NCBI RefSeq assembly: GCF_900185715.1
Contig: NZ_FYAS01000030.1
Span: 124,001 to 188,000 of the forward strand
From: Allobosea sp. CS1GBMeth4
GTDB taxonomy: Bacteria; Pseudomonadota; Alphaproteobacteria; Rhizobiales; Beijerinckiaceae
Length of the DNA: 64,000 bases
Reading direction: 5' to 3'
Part shown: in pieces, positions 7,863-17,356 of the stretch
Layout: each line of letters starts with the position of its first letter
How positions within the stretch are numbered: the first letter of the stretch is position 1
The notes under the pieces: generated by a model
What the model was told of the DNA's origin: nothing
Seen by the model: the letters and a program-made list of their open reading frames with translations, nothing else
The model's database searches: none
Translations under genes and position numbers: made by a program

Positions 7863-9473
7863 ATGACCAACCCGGCCCCAGACCCAAGATCCGTCACCGG
7901 CAAGCCGCTCACCATCGCCGAGACCGTCGACGTCCTCGTCGTCGGCGCGGGCCCGGCCGGCCTCGCTGCGGCGATCGGCGCGGCGGCGCACGGCTTCGGC
8001 GTGCTGCTGGTCGACGAGAACCCGGTCCCGTTCAGGACGATGGGCGACGAGGTGCCGCTGCATTACGGCCAGGGCATGGCGGCCAGCGCCCGCAACCGCA
8101 ACGCCATGATGGAGGCCTTCGTGGCCTCCGAGCCGCGGATCGCCGAGGCCTTCGAAGCCGGCATCGACGTCCGCCTCGGCACCGCCTGCTGGGCGCTCTA
8201 TGCCAACGGCCCGGCGCTGGGCTGGCTGCCCGGCCTCGTCGCCGGCCTCGCCGACGAGGAGCGCAGCCTCCTCGTCCAGGCGCGCCACGTCATCCTCGCC
8301 TGCGGCCGCCGCGACATGGGTCTCGGCTTTCCCGGCTGGGAGAAGCCCGGTGTGATGGGCGCCACCGCCGCGCTCGGCCTCGCGACGCGCTACGGCGCCA
8401 TCGGTCCGCGCAAGCTCGTCATCCTCGGCTCGACCACGGAGGCGCTGACGACGGCGCTCGCCCTGCGCGAGGCCGGCGTCACGATCGCCGCCATCGTCGA
8501 GCAGGCGTCCGAGCCCGTCGGCGATACGGATCTGCTGGCCGAGCTCCGCGCCGACGGCACCGAGATCCTCGCCGGCCATGTCGTGCGCGAGGCGCTCGGC
8601 CGCGATCGCGTCGAGGCGGCAGCGGTCGCGATGCTGGACGCGCAGGGCCGCCCGGCGGGCACGGAACGCGCCATCGCCTGCGACGGCATCGTGCTCGGCG
8701 TCGGCACGACGCCGGTCGTCGACCTCATCGATGCCGCCGGCGGCAAGGTCGCGTTCCAGCCCGAGCGCGGCGGTTACGCACCCGTGCTCGATGCGGGCCA
8801 GCGCACCAGCCTCGCGAACGTTCATGCCGTCGGCGATTGTGCCGGCCTCTGGGCGGCCAAGACCCGCGACCGCGCCATCGCCGAGGCTGAGGCCGCCCGC
8901 GCCGTCGCGGCGCTCGGCCTGGATGCGGCGGGGGACATGGCCGCCGCGCCGCCGGCGCCGGAGTACGACGTCTCGGCCTATCGTCTCGCCTGGGTGCGGG
9001 CGAGCGTGATCGAAGCCCGCGCCGAATGCCATGTCTGCCAATGCGAGGAGGTGACGGCGCGCGAGATCCTCGAAATCCGCCCGCCGCGCTATCTCGACTG
9101 GCGGGACGAGCGCCGCAACGACCGTTCGCTCGCGGCGCTGCTCGGCGAGGGCCCGCCCAATCCGGACCAGGTCAAGCGTCTGACCCGTGCCGGCATGGGG
9201 CCCTGCCAGGGCCGGCGCTGCCGCGAGCAGGTCGCCGCCCTGCTCGCGCTCGGCGCGGCGCAGCCTCTGTCGGCGATCCCCCTCGCCGGCTATCGCGCCC
9301 CGGTCAGGCCGCTGCCGCTGGCGCTGACGGCCGATGTGCCGGAGGCGCCCGGCCAGGTCGAGCATTGGGACACCTGGTTCGGCATGCATGCGCAATGGCG
9401 CCCGTTCTGGGAGGTGCCGGCGCTCTACACCGTCGCGGGCAACGACGCGGCCGGCCCGGTCGCGAGCGAGTGA
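7863..9473 (+). CDS. NAD(P)/FAD oxidoreductase with C-terminal [2Fe-2S] BFD-like domain (opine oxidase A / HcnB / D-hydroxyproline dehydrogenase-like)
   Basis: A 536-residue flavoprotein. The FAD motif VDVLVVGAGPAGLAAAIGAA is at about 23-42, a second nucleotide-binding fold is in the middle, and a VHAVGDCAG segment marks the FAD-contacting loop. The C-terminal part holds the cluster ligands CHVCQCEEV and, 50-odd residues later, GPCQGRRC, the pattern of a BFD-like [2Fe-2S] domain. This is the architecture of OoxA, HcnB and the alpha subunit of D-hydroxyproline dehydrogenase. It pairs with the D-amino-acid-oxidase-like gene 10 nt downstream. The small ferredoxin-like third subunit seen in many relatives is not adjacent. 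Confidence 0.9.
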   Translation: MTNPAPDPRSVTGKPLTIAETVDVLVVGAGPAGLAAAIGAAAHGFGVLLVDENPVPFRTMGDEVPLHYGQGMAASARNRNAMMEAFVASEPRIAEAFEAGIDVRLGTACWALYANGPALGWLPGLVAGLADEERSLLVQARHVILACGRRDMGLGFPGWEKPGVMGATAALGLATRYGAIGPRKLVILGSTTEALTTALALREAGVTIAAIVEQASEPVGDTDLLAELRADGTEILAGHVVREALGRDRVEAAAVAMLDAQGRPAGTERAIACDGIVLGVGTTPVVDLIDAAGGKVAFQPERGGYAPVLDAGQRTSLANVHAVGDCAGLWAAKTRDRAIAEAEAARAVAALGLDAAGDMAAAPPAPEYDVSAYRLAWVRASVIEARAECHVCQCEEVTAREILEIRPPRYLDWRDERRNDRSLAALLGEGPPNPDQVKRLTRAGMGPCQGRRCREQVAALLALGAAQPLSAIPLAGYRAPVRPLPLALTADVPEAPGQVEHWDTWFGMHAQWRPFWEVPALYTVAGNDAAGPVASE

Positions 9474-9483
9474 GACGGCAGCG

Positions 9484-10671
9484 ATGAACGGGATCAAGGG
9501 AGCCTCGGTCGTCATCGTCGGTGGCGGCGTCACCGGTCTTTCCGCCGGCTGGTGGCTGGCGCAGGGCGGCGTCGACGTGCTGGTGCTGGAGAAGGGGCTG
9601 ATCGGCTGGGAGGCCTCCGGCCGCAATGGCGGCGGCTGCTCGCACCACCATTCGCCCCTCTTCGCCGAGGAGCAGCGGCTCTGGCCGATGATGGACGACC
9701 TGCTCGGCTACCCGACCGAATTCCGGCCCCAGCGCATCCGCCTCGCCGCGAACGAGCAGCAGATGGCGCTCTATGGCCGCGCGCTGCGCAACGCCGAGCG
9801 GCAGGGCTTCCGATCGGAGGTGCTCGACGCCAGGCAGGCGAAGGAGCTCGTGCCGCTGGCGGGCGACACCATCGTCGGCGGCTATCACTACAGGTTCGGC
9901 GGCCATGCCAATCCGCACCGCACATTGCAGGGCTATGCCTGGGCGATGCAGGACCATGGCGGGCGCGTCCTGCAGCACACCACCGTCACCGGCTTCCGCA
10001 GCGAGGGCGGCCGCGTCATTGCGGTCGAGACCGATCGCGGCGAGGTCGGCTGCGACAGCCTCGTGCTCGCCGCCGGGCCGCAGACCGGCCGGCTCTCCGC
10101 CCTGCTCGGGCAGGAGGTGCCGGTGCAGTCCGCCCGCTGCGAGATGATCGTGACCGAGCCGCTGCCGCTGATGCCGCTCGGCGGCGTCGACGGCTGCGGG
10201 CTCTATGGCCGCCAGACCCTGCGCGGCAACCTCGCCTATGGCGGCGGCCCGCATGAATGGCTGGCGCTGGGCGAGGAGGGCACGCCCCCCAAGCCGACCA
10301 CGCCGCTGATGCTGCCGATCGGCAGGCGCCTCGCCGAATTGCTGCCCAAGGCGGCGCATGCCCGCATCATCCGCTCCTGGGCCGGGGTGATCGAGAACAC
10401 GCCCGATGGCCGGCCGGTGATCGACCGTCTCGACGCGCAGGCCAATGTCGTGGTCGCGACCTTGTCGAGCGTCGGCTTCGGCCTCTCGCCGGCGAGCGGC
10501 CGCGCGATCCGCGACCTCGTGGTGGACGGCGCCTGCGGCTTCGCCGACCTCTCCAGCTTCAGGCTCGCACGCTTCGCCGCGCTCGAGCCGGACTGGCGCG
10601 AGCGTCAGGGCTGGGCCGCCGCGGCGACTCAGCCCTTGGCCGCGCCGGCCGGCTCCGGCACAAAGCCGTAG
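9484..10671 (+). CDS. FAD-dependent D-amino-acid-oxidase-family dehydrogenase (opine oxidase B / HcnC-like)
   Basis: A 395-residue DAO-fold flavoenzyme. The FAD motif VVIVGGGVTGLSAGWWLA begins at about residue 9, followed by SGRNGGG, a stretch typical of glycine/sarcosine/proline-type amine dehydrogenases. A C-terminal DGRPVIDRL and GFGLSPASGRAI complete the FAD site. It is the likely amine-oxidising subunit, with the upstream gene accepting electrons. The start is the ATG 10 nt after the previous stop; an upstream open extension to 9334 lies inside the previous gene. Its 3' end overlaps the convergent amidohydrolase by 43 bp. Substrate unknown; a secondary or D-amino acid is likely. Confidence 0.88.
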   Translation: MNGIKGASVVIVGGGVTGLSAGWWLAQGGVDVLVLEKGLIGWEASGRNGGGCSHHHSPLFAEEQRLWPMMDDLLGYPTEFRPQRIRLAANEQQMALYGRALRNAERQGFRSEVLDARQAKELVPLAGDTIVGGYHYRFGGHANPHRTLQGYAWAMQDHGGRVLQHTTVTGFRSEGGRVIAVETDRGEVGCDSLVLAAGPQTGRLSALLGQEVPVQSARCEMIVTEPLPLMPLGGVDGCGLYGRQTLRGNLAYGGGPHEWLALGEEGTPPKPTTPLMLPIGRRLAELLPKAAHARIIRSWAGVIENTPDGRPVIDRLDAQANVVVATLSSVGFGLSPASGRAIRDLVVDGACGFADLSSFRLARFAALEPDWRERQGWAAAATQPLAAPAGSGTKP

Positions 10672-11549
10672 AGCCGGTGCGCGTTCTCGGTGAGTACCCG
10701 CTCGCGGGCCGCCGGATCGGGCACCCAGTCGGCGAGGAGATCGAGCAGCTCGCCGACATTCATCATCCGCTGCCAATGGGCGACATGCGGCCAGTCGGAG
10801 CCCCAGACGCAGCGTTCAGGCGCCGCCTCGTGCAGGAGGCGGACGAAGGGCACCGTGTCGGCATAGGGCGGCCCGTCGACCGTGTTGCGGTAGGCGCCCG
10901 AAAGCTTGACCCAGCCCCCGTCGCGCACCAGCGCGAGCAATGTCCGGAAGCCGGGGTCGCCGAGCCCGCGCGAGACCGGAAAATGCCCCCAATGGTCGAC
11001 GACGAAGGGCACGGGCAGCTTGCCGAGCTTCGGCGCCAGCGGCGCAAGGTCCCTGGCGTCGATGAGGAATTGCAGGTGCCAGCCCATCTCGCGGGCGAGC
11101 GCGGCATAGTCCTCCAGCTGCTCGAAGCCGATGCCGCCACCGTAGAGGATGTTGAGGCGCAGGCCGACGACCCCCGCCTCCTTGAGCTCCGCCAGCGCCT
11201 TGTCGGGCAGGCCGAGCGGGATCACGGCGATGCCGCGCAACCGGTCGCGATGCGCCCTCAGCGCCTCGACCATCAGGCTGTTGTCCGTGCCGTGCACGCT
11301 GACCTGGACCAGGACGCCGTAGCTCATGCCCGTCGCGTCGAGCATGGCGACGTAGCGCTCCAGCGGTGCGGCCGGCGGCGTGTAGCTGCGGTCGACGACG
11401 AAGGGATGGGCCGGCGGCACGCCGATGACGTGCGCATGGGTGTCGACGGCCCCGCGCGGCACGGCGAAGCGCGTCGGCCCGCGCGGAGCAGGATCGGGCC
11501 CCGGACAGGCCGGGGCACGATCCGGGAGCGAAGCCTCAGGCATCGGCAT
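10629..11549 (-). CDS. Amidohydrolase family 2 (TIM-barrel dicarboxylic-acid/lactone hydrolase-like)
   Basis: A 306-residue metal-dependent hydrolase. DTHAHV at about residues 36-41 is the first metal site, VVDHWGHFP gives the middle His, and WGSDWPHV carries the catalytic Asp; this matches the amidohydrolase_2 / 2-pyrone-4,6-dicarboxylate lactonase-like group. The N-terminal proline-rich extension is unusual, so a later start is possible. It overlaps the upstream MFS gene by 14 nt and forms a two-gene operon with it, suggesting the transporter imports the hydrolase substrate or its precursor. The exact substrate is not readable from sequence. Confidence 0.88.
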   Translation of the reverse strand: MPMPEASLPDRAPACPGPDPAPRGPTRFAVPRGAVDTHAHVIGVPPAHPFVVDRSYTPPAAPLERYVAMLDATGMSYGVLVQVSVHGTDNSLMVEALRAHRDRLRGIAVIPLGLPDKALAELKEAGVVGLRLNILYGGGIGFEQLEDYAALAREMGWHLQFLIDARDLAPLAPKLGKLPVPFVVDHWGHFPVSRGLGDPGFRTLLALVRDGGWVKLSGAYRNTVDGPPYADTVPFVRLLHEAAPERCVWGSDWPHVAHWQRMMNVGELLDLLADWVPDPAARERVLTENAHRLYGFVPEPAGAAKG

Positions 11550-12822
11550 GCAGCACCTTGCCGCGCGTTTCCGGCAGCGCGTAGGCCGCGAGGAAGAACA
11601 GGAGATAGGCGAAGAGCGCGAACAGGCAGATCGCGTTGGCGAGCGAGGTCATCTGCGAGAGGTAGCCGACGAGGAAGGGGAAGAGAGCCCCGACGCCCCG
11701 GCCGAAATTATAGCAGAAGCCCTGGCCCGAACCGCGCAGCCTGGTCGGGAACAGCTCCGTCAGGAAAGCTCCCATGCCGGAGAAATAGCCCGAGGCGAAG
11801 AAGCCGAGCGGGAAGCCGAGCACCCAGAGCAGCTCGTTCGACAGCGGCAGCTGCGTGTAGGCGAGCACGACCACAATGGCCCCGAGCGAGAAGCTGAGGA
11901 ACAGGTTGCGGCGGCCATATCTGTCGGCGAACCATGCGCCGACGAGATAGCCGGCGAAGGAACCGACGATCAGCGCCGACAGGTAGCCGGTCGAGCTCAC
12001 GATCGAGAGCTTGCGCTCGGTCGTCAGGAAGCGCGGCACCCAGAAGGTGATGGCGTAGTAACCACCCTGGCAGCCCGTCGTGACGAGCGAGGCGAGGATG
12101 GTCGTCTTCAGGATCGGCCCCTGGAAGATCGCGAGGATCGACGGGCGATCGCCGGTGGCGGCGCCCCTGGCCCGGGTCTGCGCGGCGACTTCCGGCTCCT
12201 TCACATAGCTGCGCAGATACAGGACCAGCAGAGCCGGCAGCGCTCCGATCGCGAACATCCAGCGCCAGGCCTGTTCCGCCGGCAGCAGCGAGAACAGCAC
12301 GGCCTGCGCCAGCACGGCGAGCCCCCAGCCGACGGCCCAGCCCGACTGGACGGAGCCGACCGCGCGGCCCCGGTACTGCGCCCGGATCGTCTCGCCCATC
12401 AGCACGGCGCCGGCCGCCCATTCGCCGCCGAAGCCGAGCCCGAGCAGGGCCCTGAAGATCAGGAGCTGGTCGAAATTCTGCGCGAAGGCGCAGAGCAGCG
12501 AGAAGAAGGAGAACCACAGGATGGTCAGCTGCAGCGTGCGCACGCGGCCGATGCGGTCGGCGAGATAGCCGGCGCCCCAGCCTCCGACCGCCGAGGCCAG
12601 CAGCGTCACGGTGCCGGCGAGGCCGGCCGTGCCCGCGTCGACCTTCCACAGCGTGATGATCGTGCCGATCACCAGCGGGTAGATCATGAAATCCATGCCG
12701 TCGAGCGCCCAGCCCGTCGCGCAGGCCCAGAAGGTGCGCTTTTCGGGAACGGTCATGTCCTTGTAGAAGCCGGTGAGGCTGGTGTCCTCGCCCGGCGCGA
12801 CTGTGCTTTCGGATGTCGCCAT
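11536..12822 (-). CDS. MFS transporter, sugar/aromatic-acid:H+ symporter type
   Basis: A 428-residue inner-membrane protein with twelve predicted hydrophobic segments. The MFS loop motifs are clear: YLADRIGRVRT after TM2 and WFADRYGRRN in the second half, plus RALLGLGFGGEWAAGAV in TM4, which is typical of metabolite:H+ symporters such as the aromatic-acid and sialic-acid transporters. A strong Shine-Dalgarno (GAGGGAGG) precedes the ATG. Cotranscription with the amidohydrolase suggests carboxylate uptake; the specific ligand is not determined. Confidence 0.9.
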   Translation of the reverse strand: MATSESTVAPGEDTSLTGFYKDMTVPEKRTFWACATGWALDGMDFMIYPLVIGTIITLWKVDAGTAGLAGTVTLLASAVGGWGAGYLADRIGRVRTLQLTILWFSFFSLLCAFAQNFDQLLIFRALLGLGFGGEWAAGAVLMGETIRAQYRGRAVGSVQSGWAVGWGLAVLAQAVLFSLLPAEQAWRWMFAIGALPALLVLYLRSYVKEPEVAAQTRARGAATGDRPSILAIFQGPILKTTILASLVTTGCQGGYYAITFWVPRFLTTERKLSIVSSTGYLSALIVGSFAGYLVGAWFADRYGRRNLFLSFSLGAIVVVLAYTQLPLSNELLWVLGFPLGFFASGYFSGMGAFLTELFPTRLRGSGQGFCYNFGRGVGALFPFLVGYLSQMTSLANAICLFALFAYLLFFLAAYALPETRGKVLHADA

Positions 12823-12949
12823 TGGTTGCCTCCCTCGCGTCGCCTTCCATGGGCGATCGGCTGGGGCGGAGAGGTCTCTCAGAACAGCGCCGGCCGTCTG
12901 CCGGAAAATTCTCCGGCGGGGCGCTCATCTTCGGGGTTTTGTCGAAAAA

Positions 12950-13852
12950 TCACTGGCGCCCGCGCCGCAGGCGGCGATACCGCGCCGGGCTCTCTCCCGT
13001 CACCGCCCGAAAGGCGACACCGAAATGCGATTGCGACGAGAAGCCGGCCGCAAGGGCGACCTCGACGATCGGCAGGTCCGAGGTCTCGAGCAGGCGCCGG
13101 GCGGCGAGGACCCGCTGCTCGACCACGAAGCGATGCGGCGTCATGCCCGTCGTCCGCTTGAAGCTCCGGATGAAATGGGACGGGCTCATGCCGGCGACCT
13201 GCGCCATCGCCGTCAGCGTGATCGGAGCGGCCGGATCGTCCAGCACGAACTCGGCGACGCGCTGGCGCATCGCCTCGTCCAGTCCCGGCAAGTGCCCGGA
13301 CATCCGCGTCTCCGGTGCGGCATAGCGATCGGACAGATGGAGGGCGAGGGTATAGGCGACCTGTTCGGCCAGGAGGGCGTTGGGCCGGACGCCGCTTTCG
13401 CTGGCCTCGACCAGGCGTCTCGCCGACATCTCCAGCATCGGATCCTCGGCGTCCCAGACCTTGTCCATCAGGGCGATCGGACCGGCCGATCCCCGCGCGG
13501 CACCCGCCTCCCTGAGCAGGGCCTCGCCCAGATAGAACAGGAGCAGCTTGCCGGACCGGACCTCGGGCACGGCATCGACGACAACGCTGCGCCCGGGCTG
13601 CCCGATGCGGAAGCGCCCGGCGCGAACCGGCGCATCGCGCCTGACCCTGCCGTTCTCGATCAGCACGTGACGGCGGACGTCATAGAGCGTGATCGCGACC
13701 GTCGGGACCGGCAGCTCTCCGAACTGGTAGAGATGCGGGCCGGTGACCTCGCTCACCGCCGCGGCGAAGCCTGTCGTCGACCACAGGTCGATCAGGGCCG
13801 ACTGCCTGCGGCCCGTGACCAGTTCGGCGTGGAGAAGCGGGTTCAGCTGCAT
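12950..13852 (-). CDS. AraC-family transcriptional regulator
   Basis: A 300-residue regulator with an unassigned N-terminal sensory half and a C-terminal AraC double helix-turn-helix (about residues 190-295): AQVAGMSPSHFIRSFKRTTG in the first helix-turn-helix and VALAAGFSSQSHFGVAFRAV in the second. It sits 127 bp upstream of the MFS/amidohydrolase pair in the same direction and is the best local candidate to control it. The copper ATPase gene is on the other side and is transcribed in the same direction, ending 72 bp upstream. Confidence 0.88.
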   Translation of the reverse strand: MQLNPLLHAELVTGRRQSALIDLWSTTGFAAAVSEVTGPHLYQFGELPVPTVAITLYDVRRHVLIENGRVRRDAPVRAGRFRIGQPGRSVVVDAVPEVRSGKLLLFYLGEALLREAGAARGSAGPIALMDKVWDAEDPMLEMSARRLVEASESGVRPNALLAEQVAYTLALHLSDRYAAPETRMSGHLPGLDEAMRQRVAEFVLDDPAAPITLTAMAQVAGMSPSHFIRSFKRTTGMTPHRFVVEQRVLAARRLLETSDLPIVEVALAAGFSSQSHFGVAFRAVTGESPARYRRLRRGRQ

Positions 13853-13924
13853 CGGATCGCGCGGAGCCGGGTGATCGATACCGTTAGCATCGATGACCCG
13901 GACCCGCCACCGCGCCCGCGAAGG

Positions 13925-16288
13925 CTACAGGCGCGCGCTCCGCAGCCTCAGCGAGTTGCCGATGACGCTGACCGAGGACAGCGCCATGGCCGCGGCGGCG
14001 ATGATCGGCGAGAGCAGGATGCCGAAGGCGGGGTAGAGCACGCCGGCCGCCACCGGTACGCCGGCCGCATTGTAGATGAAGGCGAAGAACAGGTTCTGGC
14101 GGATGTTCCTCATCGTCGCGCGGCTGAGCTGCAGCGCCCGCACGATGCCTTGAAGATCCCCTTTCAGGAGCGTGACGCCGGCACTCTCGATCGCCACGTC
14201 GGTGCCGGTCCCCATGGCGATCCCGACATCGGCGGCGGCGAGGGCCGGAGCGTCGTTGACGCCGTCGCCGGCCATCGCCACCACGCGGCCCTCGCGGCGC
14301 AGCCGCGCGACGATTGCGCTCTTGTCCTCGGGCAGGACCTCCGCCTCGACCTCGGAGATGGCGAGCCTGCGGGCGACCGCCTCGGCGGTCGTCCTGTTGT
14401 CGCCGGTCAGCATCACCACCCGGATGCCCTGCGCCGTCAGGGTGCGGACGGCCTCGGGCGTGGTGGCCTTGACCGGGTCGGCGATCGCGAAGAGGCCGGA
14501 GAGGACGCCGTCGGTCGCCATGAAGATCACCGTGGCGCCCTCGCCGCGGAGCCGTTCGGCCTCGGCGCTCATGGCGGAGAGGTCGACCCCTGCCTCGGCC
14601 ATGATGGCGTGGCTGCCCAGGACCAGTCTCCGGCCCTCCACGGTGCCGGTCACGCCCTTGCCGACCGGGCTGTCGAACGCCTGCGCCGTGCCGAGGGTGA
14701 GGCCGCGCTCGCGCGCGGCATTGACGACGGCCAGCGCGAGCGGATGCTCGCTGGACCGCTCCAGGGTCGCCGCCAGCCGGAGCAGCTCGGACTCCGCCAG
14801 GGCTTCGGCCGGGACGATCGCGGTGACCTTCGGCCGTCCCTCGGTCAGCGTCCCGGTCTTGTCCACCACCAGCGTGTCGACCTTCTCGAAGCGCTCCAGC
14901 GCCTCGGCGTTCTTGATCAGCACGCCGAGTCCCGCGCCGCGGCCGACGCCCACCATGATCGACATCGGCGTGGCGAGGCCGAGCGCACAGGGGCAGGCGA
15001 TGATGAGCACGGCGACCGCCGCGACCAGCGCATGGGCGAGGCGCGGCTCCGGTCCGGCGAGAAACCAGGCGAGGAAGGCGATGATCGCGACCAGGATCAC
15101 GGCGGGCACGAACCAGCCCGAGACGTCGTCCGCCAGCCGCTGGATCGGCGCACGCGAGCGCTGCGCCTCGGCGACCATGCGCACGATCTGCGCGAGCATG
15201 GTGTCGCTCCCGACCTTGGCGGCCTCCATCACGAAGCCGCCGGTCTGGTTCATCGTCCCGCCGATGAGCGCGGCGCCGGGCGCCTTGGTCACCGGCATGG
15301 ACTCGCCGGTGACCATGGATTCGTCGACGGAGCTGCGTCCTTCCAGAAGCGTGCCGTCGACCGGGACCTTTTCGCCCGGGCGCACCCGCAGCCGGTCGCC
15401 GACGGCGACCGCATCGAGTCCGATATCCTCGTCGGTGCCGTCCGGCCTCACCCGCCGCGCTGTCCTGGGTGCGAGATCCAGAAGCGCGCGGATCGCGCCG
15501 CCGGTCTGCTCGCGGGCGCGCAGCTCGAGCACCTGGCCGAGCAGGACCAGCACGGTGATGACGGCCGCCGCCTCGAAATAGATCGGAATCGCTCCGTCCG
15601 CGCTCCGCAGCGCCTGCGGGAAGATGCCCGGCGCGGCGGTCGCCACCACGCTGTAGAGCCAGGCGACGCCCGTGCCCATGGCGATGAGCGTGAACATGTT
15701 GAGCTGGCGGGTCACCAGGGAGCGCCAGCCGCGCGCGAAGAAGGGCCATCCAGCCCACAGCACGACGGGCGTTGCCAGAACGAGCTGGGCCCAGTTCGAA
15801 CTGCGCGGCCCGAGCCAGCCATGCAGGTTGGTCAGGTGCCCGCCCATCTCCAGCAGGAGGATCGGCAGCGTCAGCACGAGGCCGATGCAGAAGCGGCGCC
15901 GCATGTCGCGAAACTCGGCGCTCGGACCTGTGTCCGGCGAAGGCATTTCCGGCTCGAGCGCCATGCCGCAGATCGGGCAGTTTCCAGGCTGCGCCTGGCG
16001 GATCCGCGGGTGCATCGGGCAGGTATAGATGGTGCCCTCGGCGACCGGCTGAGCCTTGGGCGGCCCGGGTACGCTCGCCGCATAGGCGGCGGGAGCGGCG
16101 TCGAACTTGGCCTTGCATCCGGCCGAGCAGAAATAATGGCTCGCGCCGCCGTGCTCGCTCCGATGCGGCGTCGTCGCCGGATCGACATCCATGCCGCAGA
16201 CGGGGTCCTTCACCGTTCCGGCCGCGGCCGATTCCCGATGGTGGTGCGGCCCGTGGCCGCTATGGTGCGCGTGCTGCTGATCGGACAT
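13925..16288 (-). CDS. copA: Copper-type P1B-ATPase with YHS and heavy-metal-binding N-terminal domains
   Basis: A 787-residue heavy-metal-exporting ATPase. The N-terminus is His-rich ([13 protein letters not shown]), followed by a YHS domain (about 26-70, with DPVCGMDV and YFCSAGC) and a CPMHP / CPICGMAL metal-binding domain (about 86-113) in place of the usual CXXC ferredoxin-fold domains. The core has the TGES phosphatase motif, the CPC transmembrane metal site ([12 protein letters not shown]), the phosphorylated [19 protein letters not shown] and a C-terminal [18 protein letters not shown] plus MxxSS is the Cu(I) (or Ag) pattern. The start is the ATG opening MSDQQHAHH, 43 nt below a MerR-type promoter. 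Confidence 0.93.
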   Translation of the reverse strand: MSDQQHAHHSGHGPHHHRESAAAGTVKDPVCGMDVDPATTPHRSEHGGASHYFCSAGCKAKFDAAPAAYAASVPGPPKAQPVAEGTIYTCPMHPRIRQAQPGNCPICGMALEPEMPSPDTGPSAEFRDMRRRFCIGLVLTLPILLLEMGGHLTNLHGWLGPRSSNWAQLVLATPVVLWAGWPFFARGWRSLVTRQLNMFTLIAMGTGVAWLYSVVATAAPGIFPQALRSADGAIPIYFEAAAVITVLVLLGQVLELRAREQTGGAIRALLDLAPRTARRVRPDGTDEDIGLDAVAVGDRLRVRPGEKVPVDGTLLEGRSSVDESMVTGESMPVTKAPGAALIGGTMNQTGGFVMEAAKVGSDTMLAQIVRMVAEAQRSRAPIQRLADDVSGWFVPAVILVAIIAFLAWFLAGPEPRLAHALVAAVAVLIIACPCALGLATPMSIMVGVGRGAGLGVLIKNAEALERFEKVDTLVVDKTGTLTEGRPKVTAIVPAEALAESELLRLAATLERSSEHPLALAVVNAARERGLTLGTAQAFDSPVGKGVTGTVEGRRLVLGSHAIMAEAGVDLSAMSAEAERLRGEGATVIFMATDGVLSGLFAIADPVKATTPEAVRTLTAQGIRVVMLTGDNRTTAEAVARRLAISEVEAEVLPEDKSAIVARLRREGRVVAMAGDGVNDAPALAAADVGIAMGTGTDVAIESAGVTLLKGDLQGIVRALQLSRATMRNIRQNLFFAFIYNAAGVPVAAGVLYPAFGILLSPIIAAAAMALSSVSVIGNSLRLRSARL

Positions 16289-16331
16289 CGGCGGGCTCCC
16301 GGCGCATGAGCGACATGGGCGTTCCGGAGTG

Positions 16332-16362
16332 AGCCTGCAGGTTCCAACCATGGCAAGGTCAA
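16332..16362 (-). promoter_or_regulatory. MerR/CueR(HmrR)-type promoter for the copper ATPase
   Basis: On the minus strand a -35 TTGACC (16362-16357) is separated from a -10-like CAGGCT (16337-16332) by 19 bp. The spacer contains the imperfect dyad CCTTGCC...GGAACC. An over-long 19-bp spacer with a central dyad is the hallmark of MerR-family promoters such as those of CueR/HmrR on copA genes. No merR-type gene is adjacent, so the regulator must act from elsewhere. Confidence 0.65.
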
Positions 16363-16454
16363 GCCCTTGATCGTCGATCGCCAGATCGGCTGCCGGGGAT
16401 CAAATTGCCGCCGCATATGGCTGGTCGAGTTGGCAGCCCGGAAGGAGGATCGAC

Positions 16455-16664
16455 ATGCGCCTTGCTCTCGCAGCCATCGCCCTGGTTCTGACCGGCTGCG
16501 GCGGAACCGACCAGCCGCACGCCGTCGCCCGGAACCTGACGATCGGCACCGGCGAATGCTCCAGGCACAAATGGGGGACCGCCCAGATGGCCGAGTGTCT
16601 CGACCGCGTGGCCACGCGCCAGACCGCGACCATGTCCGGCGGCAAGGCCGGCGAGAGCAGCTAG
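16455..16664 (+). CDS. Small putative lipoprotein
   Basis: A 69-residue protein with a lipoprotein signal: hydrophobic residues 3-12 followed by the lipobox LTGC, so Cys15 would be lipidated after cleavage. Two more cysteines follow (GECSRHKW and AECLDR). A near-perfect Shine-Dalgarno (GGAAGGAGG) precedes the ATG. It is divergent from the copper ATPase, so a role at the envelope in metal handling is possible but not shown. No family recognised. Confidence 0.7.
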   Translation: MRLALAAIALVLTGCGGTDQPHAVARNLTIGTGECSRHKWGTAQMAECLDRVATRQTATMSGGKAGESS

Positions 16665-16820
16665 GACGGACGGCCGGTGACGGCCGGGCCGATGCGTCCC
16701 GACCGGCCGGAATGCGAAAGGTTAACCTCTTGCATTTGAGCGAGTAACCATATGGTCCGAGCGCTTGTTCGCGGCCCTGGCGAATCGGCTAGTCAGGTGT
16801 CGCGAGGGAGTGGAGGAACA

Positions 16821-17270
16821 ATGTCGGACAACCGCGAAGAGTTGCTTGGCCTGGCTGCGATGGTGGTGTCGGCCTATGTCAGGCACAACCGCCTCCCGCA
16901 ATCGGAACTGAGCGCGCTGATCGAGAAGACCCACACGACGCTTCACGCGCTCGGCAATGGAAGCCCCGAGCCGGAGCCCGAAAAGCCGAACCCGGCCATT
17001 CCGGTCAAGAAGTCGATCACCCCCGATGCCATCTACTGCCTTGAGGATGGGCGGCCGTTCAAATCCTTGAAGCGCCATTTGCGCACGGCCTACGACATGT
17101 CGCCGGAGGAGTATCGGGCGAAGTGGGAGCTGCCGGCCGACTATCCGATGGTCGCACCCAATTATGCCGAGACGCGCGCGCAGCTGGCGAAGTCGATGGG
17201 CCTGGGCCGGAAGCCCGGGGAGCGGCCCGGAGCCTCCGGCGGCAGGCGCAAGGGCGGCCGCAGGATCTAG
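16821..17270 (+). CDS. mucR: MucR/Ros-family zinc-finger transcriptional regulator
   Basis: A 149-residue regulator. The MucR/Ros zinc-finger region is at about 70-105: YCLEDGRPFKSLKRHL followed by a second histidine-free helix and the conserved MSPEEYRAKWELP segment, then YPMVAPNYAETRAQLAKSMG. As in some MucR proteins, the second zinc Cys of Ros is replaced by Asp (CLED). MucR proteins control exopolysaccharide, motility and symbiosis genes in Hyphomicrobiales. The start ATG has a GGAG Shine-Dalgarno; an in-frame extension to 16752 lacks a good one. Tail is basic (GGRRKGGRRI). Confidence 0.93.
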   Translation: MSDNREELLGLAAMVVSAYVRHNRLPQSELSALIEKTHTTLHALGNGSPEPEPEKPNPAIPVKKSITPDAIYCLEDGRPFKSLKRHLRTAYDMSPEEYRAKWELPADYPMVAPNYAETRAQLAKSMGLGRKPGERPGASGGRRKGGRRI

Positions 17271-17356
17271 GGAATGCCCGCGCTTCCGCGGAAGAATCCT
17301 CGCCGCGTGACAGGTCCCCGAACGGCGCCCTTGCCTGAAAGAACCGCTCCAGCCCG

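Noticed and set aside
7653-9626. A 657-codon minus-strand frame opposite the transporter ATPase and oxidoreductase
   Set aside because: Antisense to genes with full motif sets; arginine- and alanine-rich composition without domains.
12773-16309. A 1178-codon open frame on the + strand, antisense to the MFS, AraC and copper ATPase genes
   Set aside because: It is a high-GC shadow of three well-supported minus-strand genes and its product has no recognisable domain.
16752-16820. Longer MucR start (23 extra residues)
   Set aside because: The extension lacks a Shine-Dalgarno and is not MucR-like; the ATG at 16821 has both a ribosome-binding site and the normal N-terminus.
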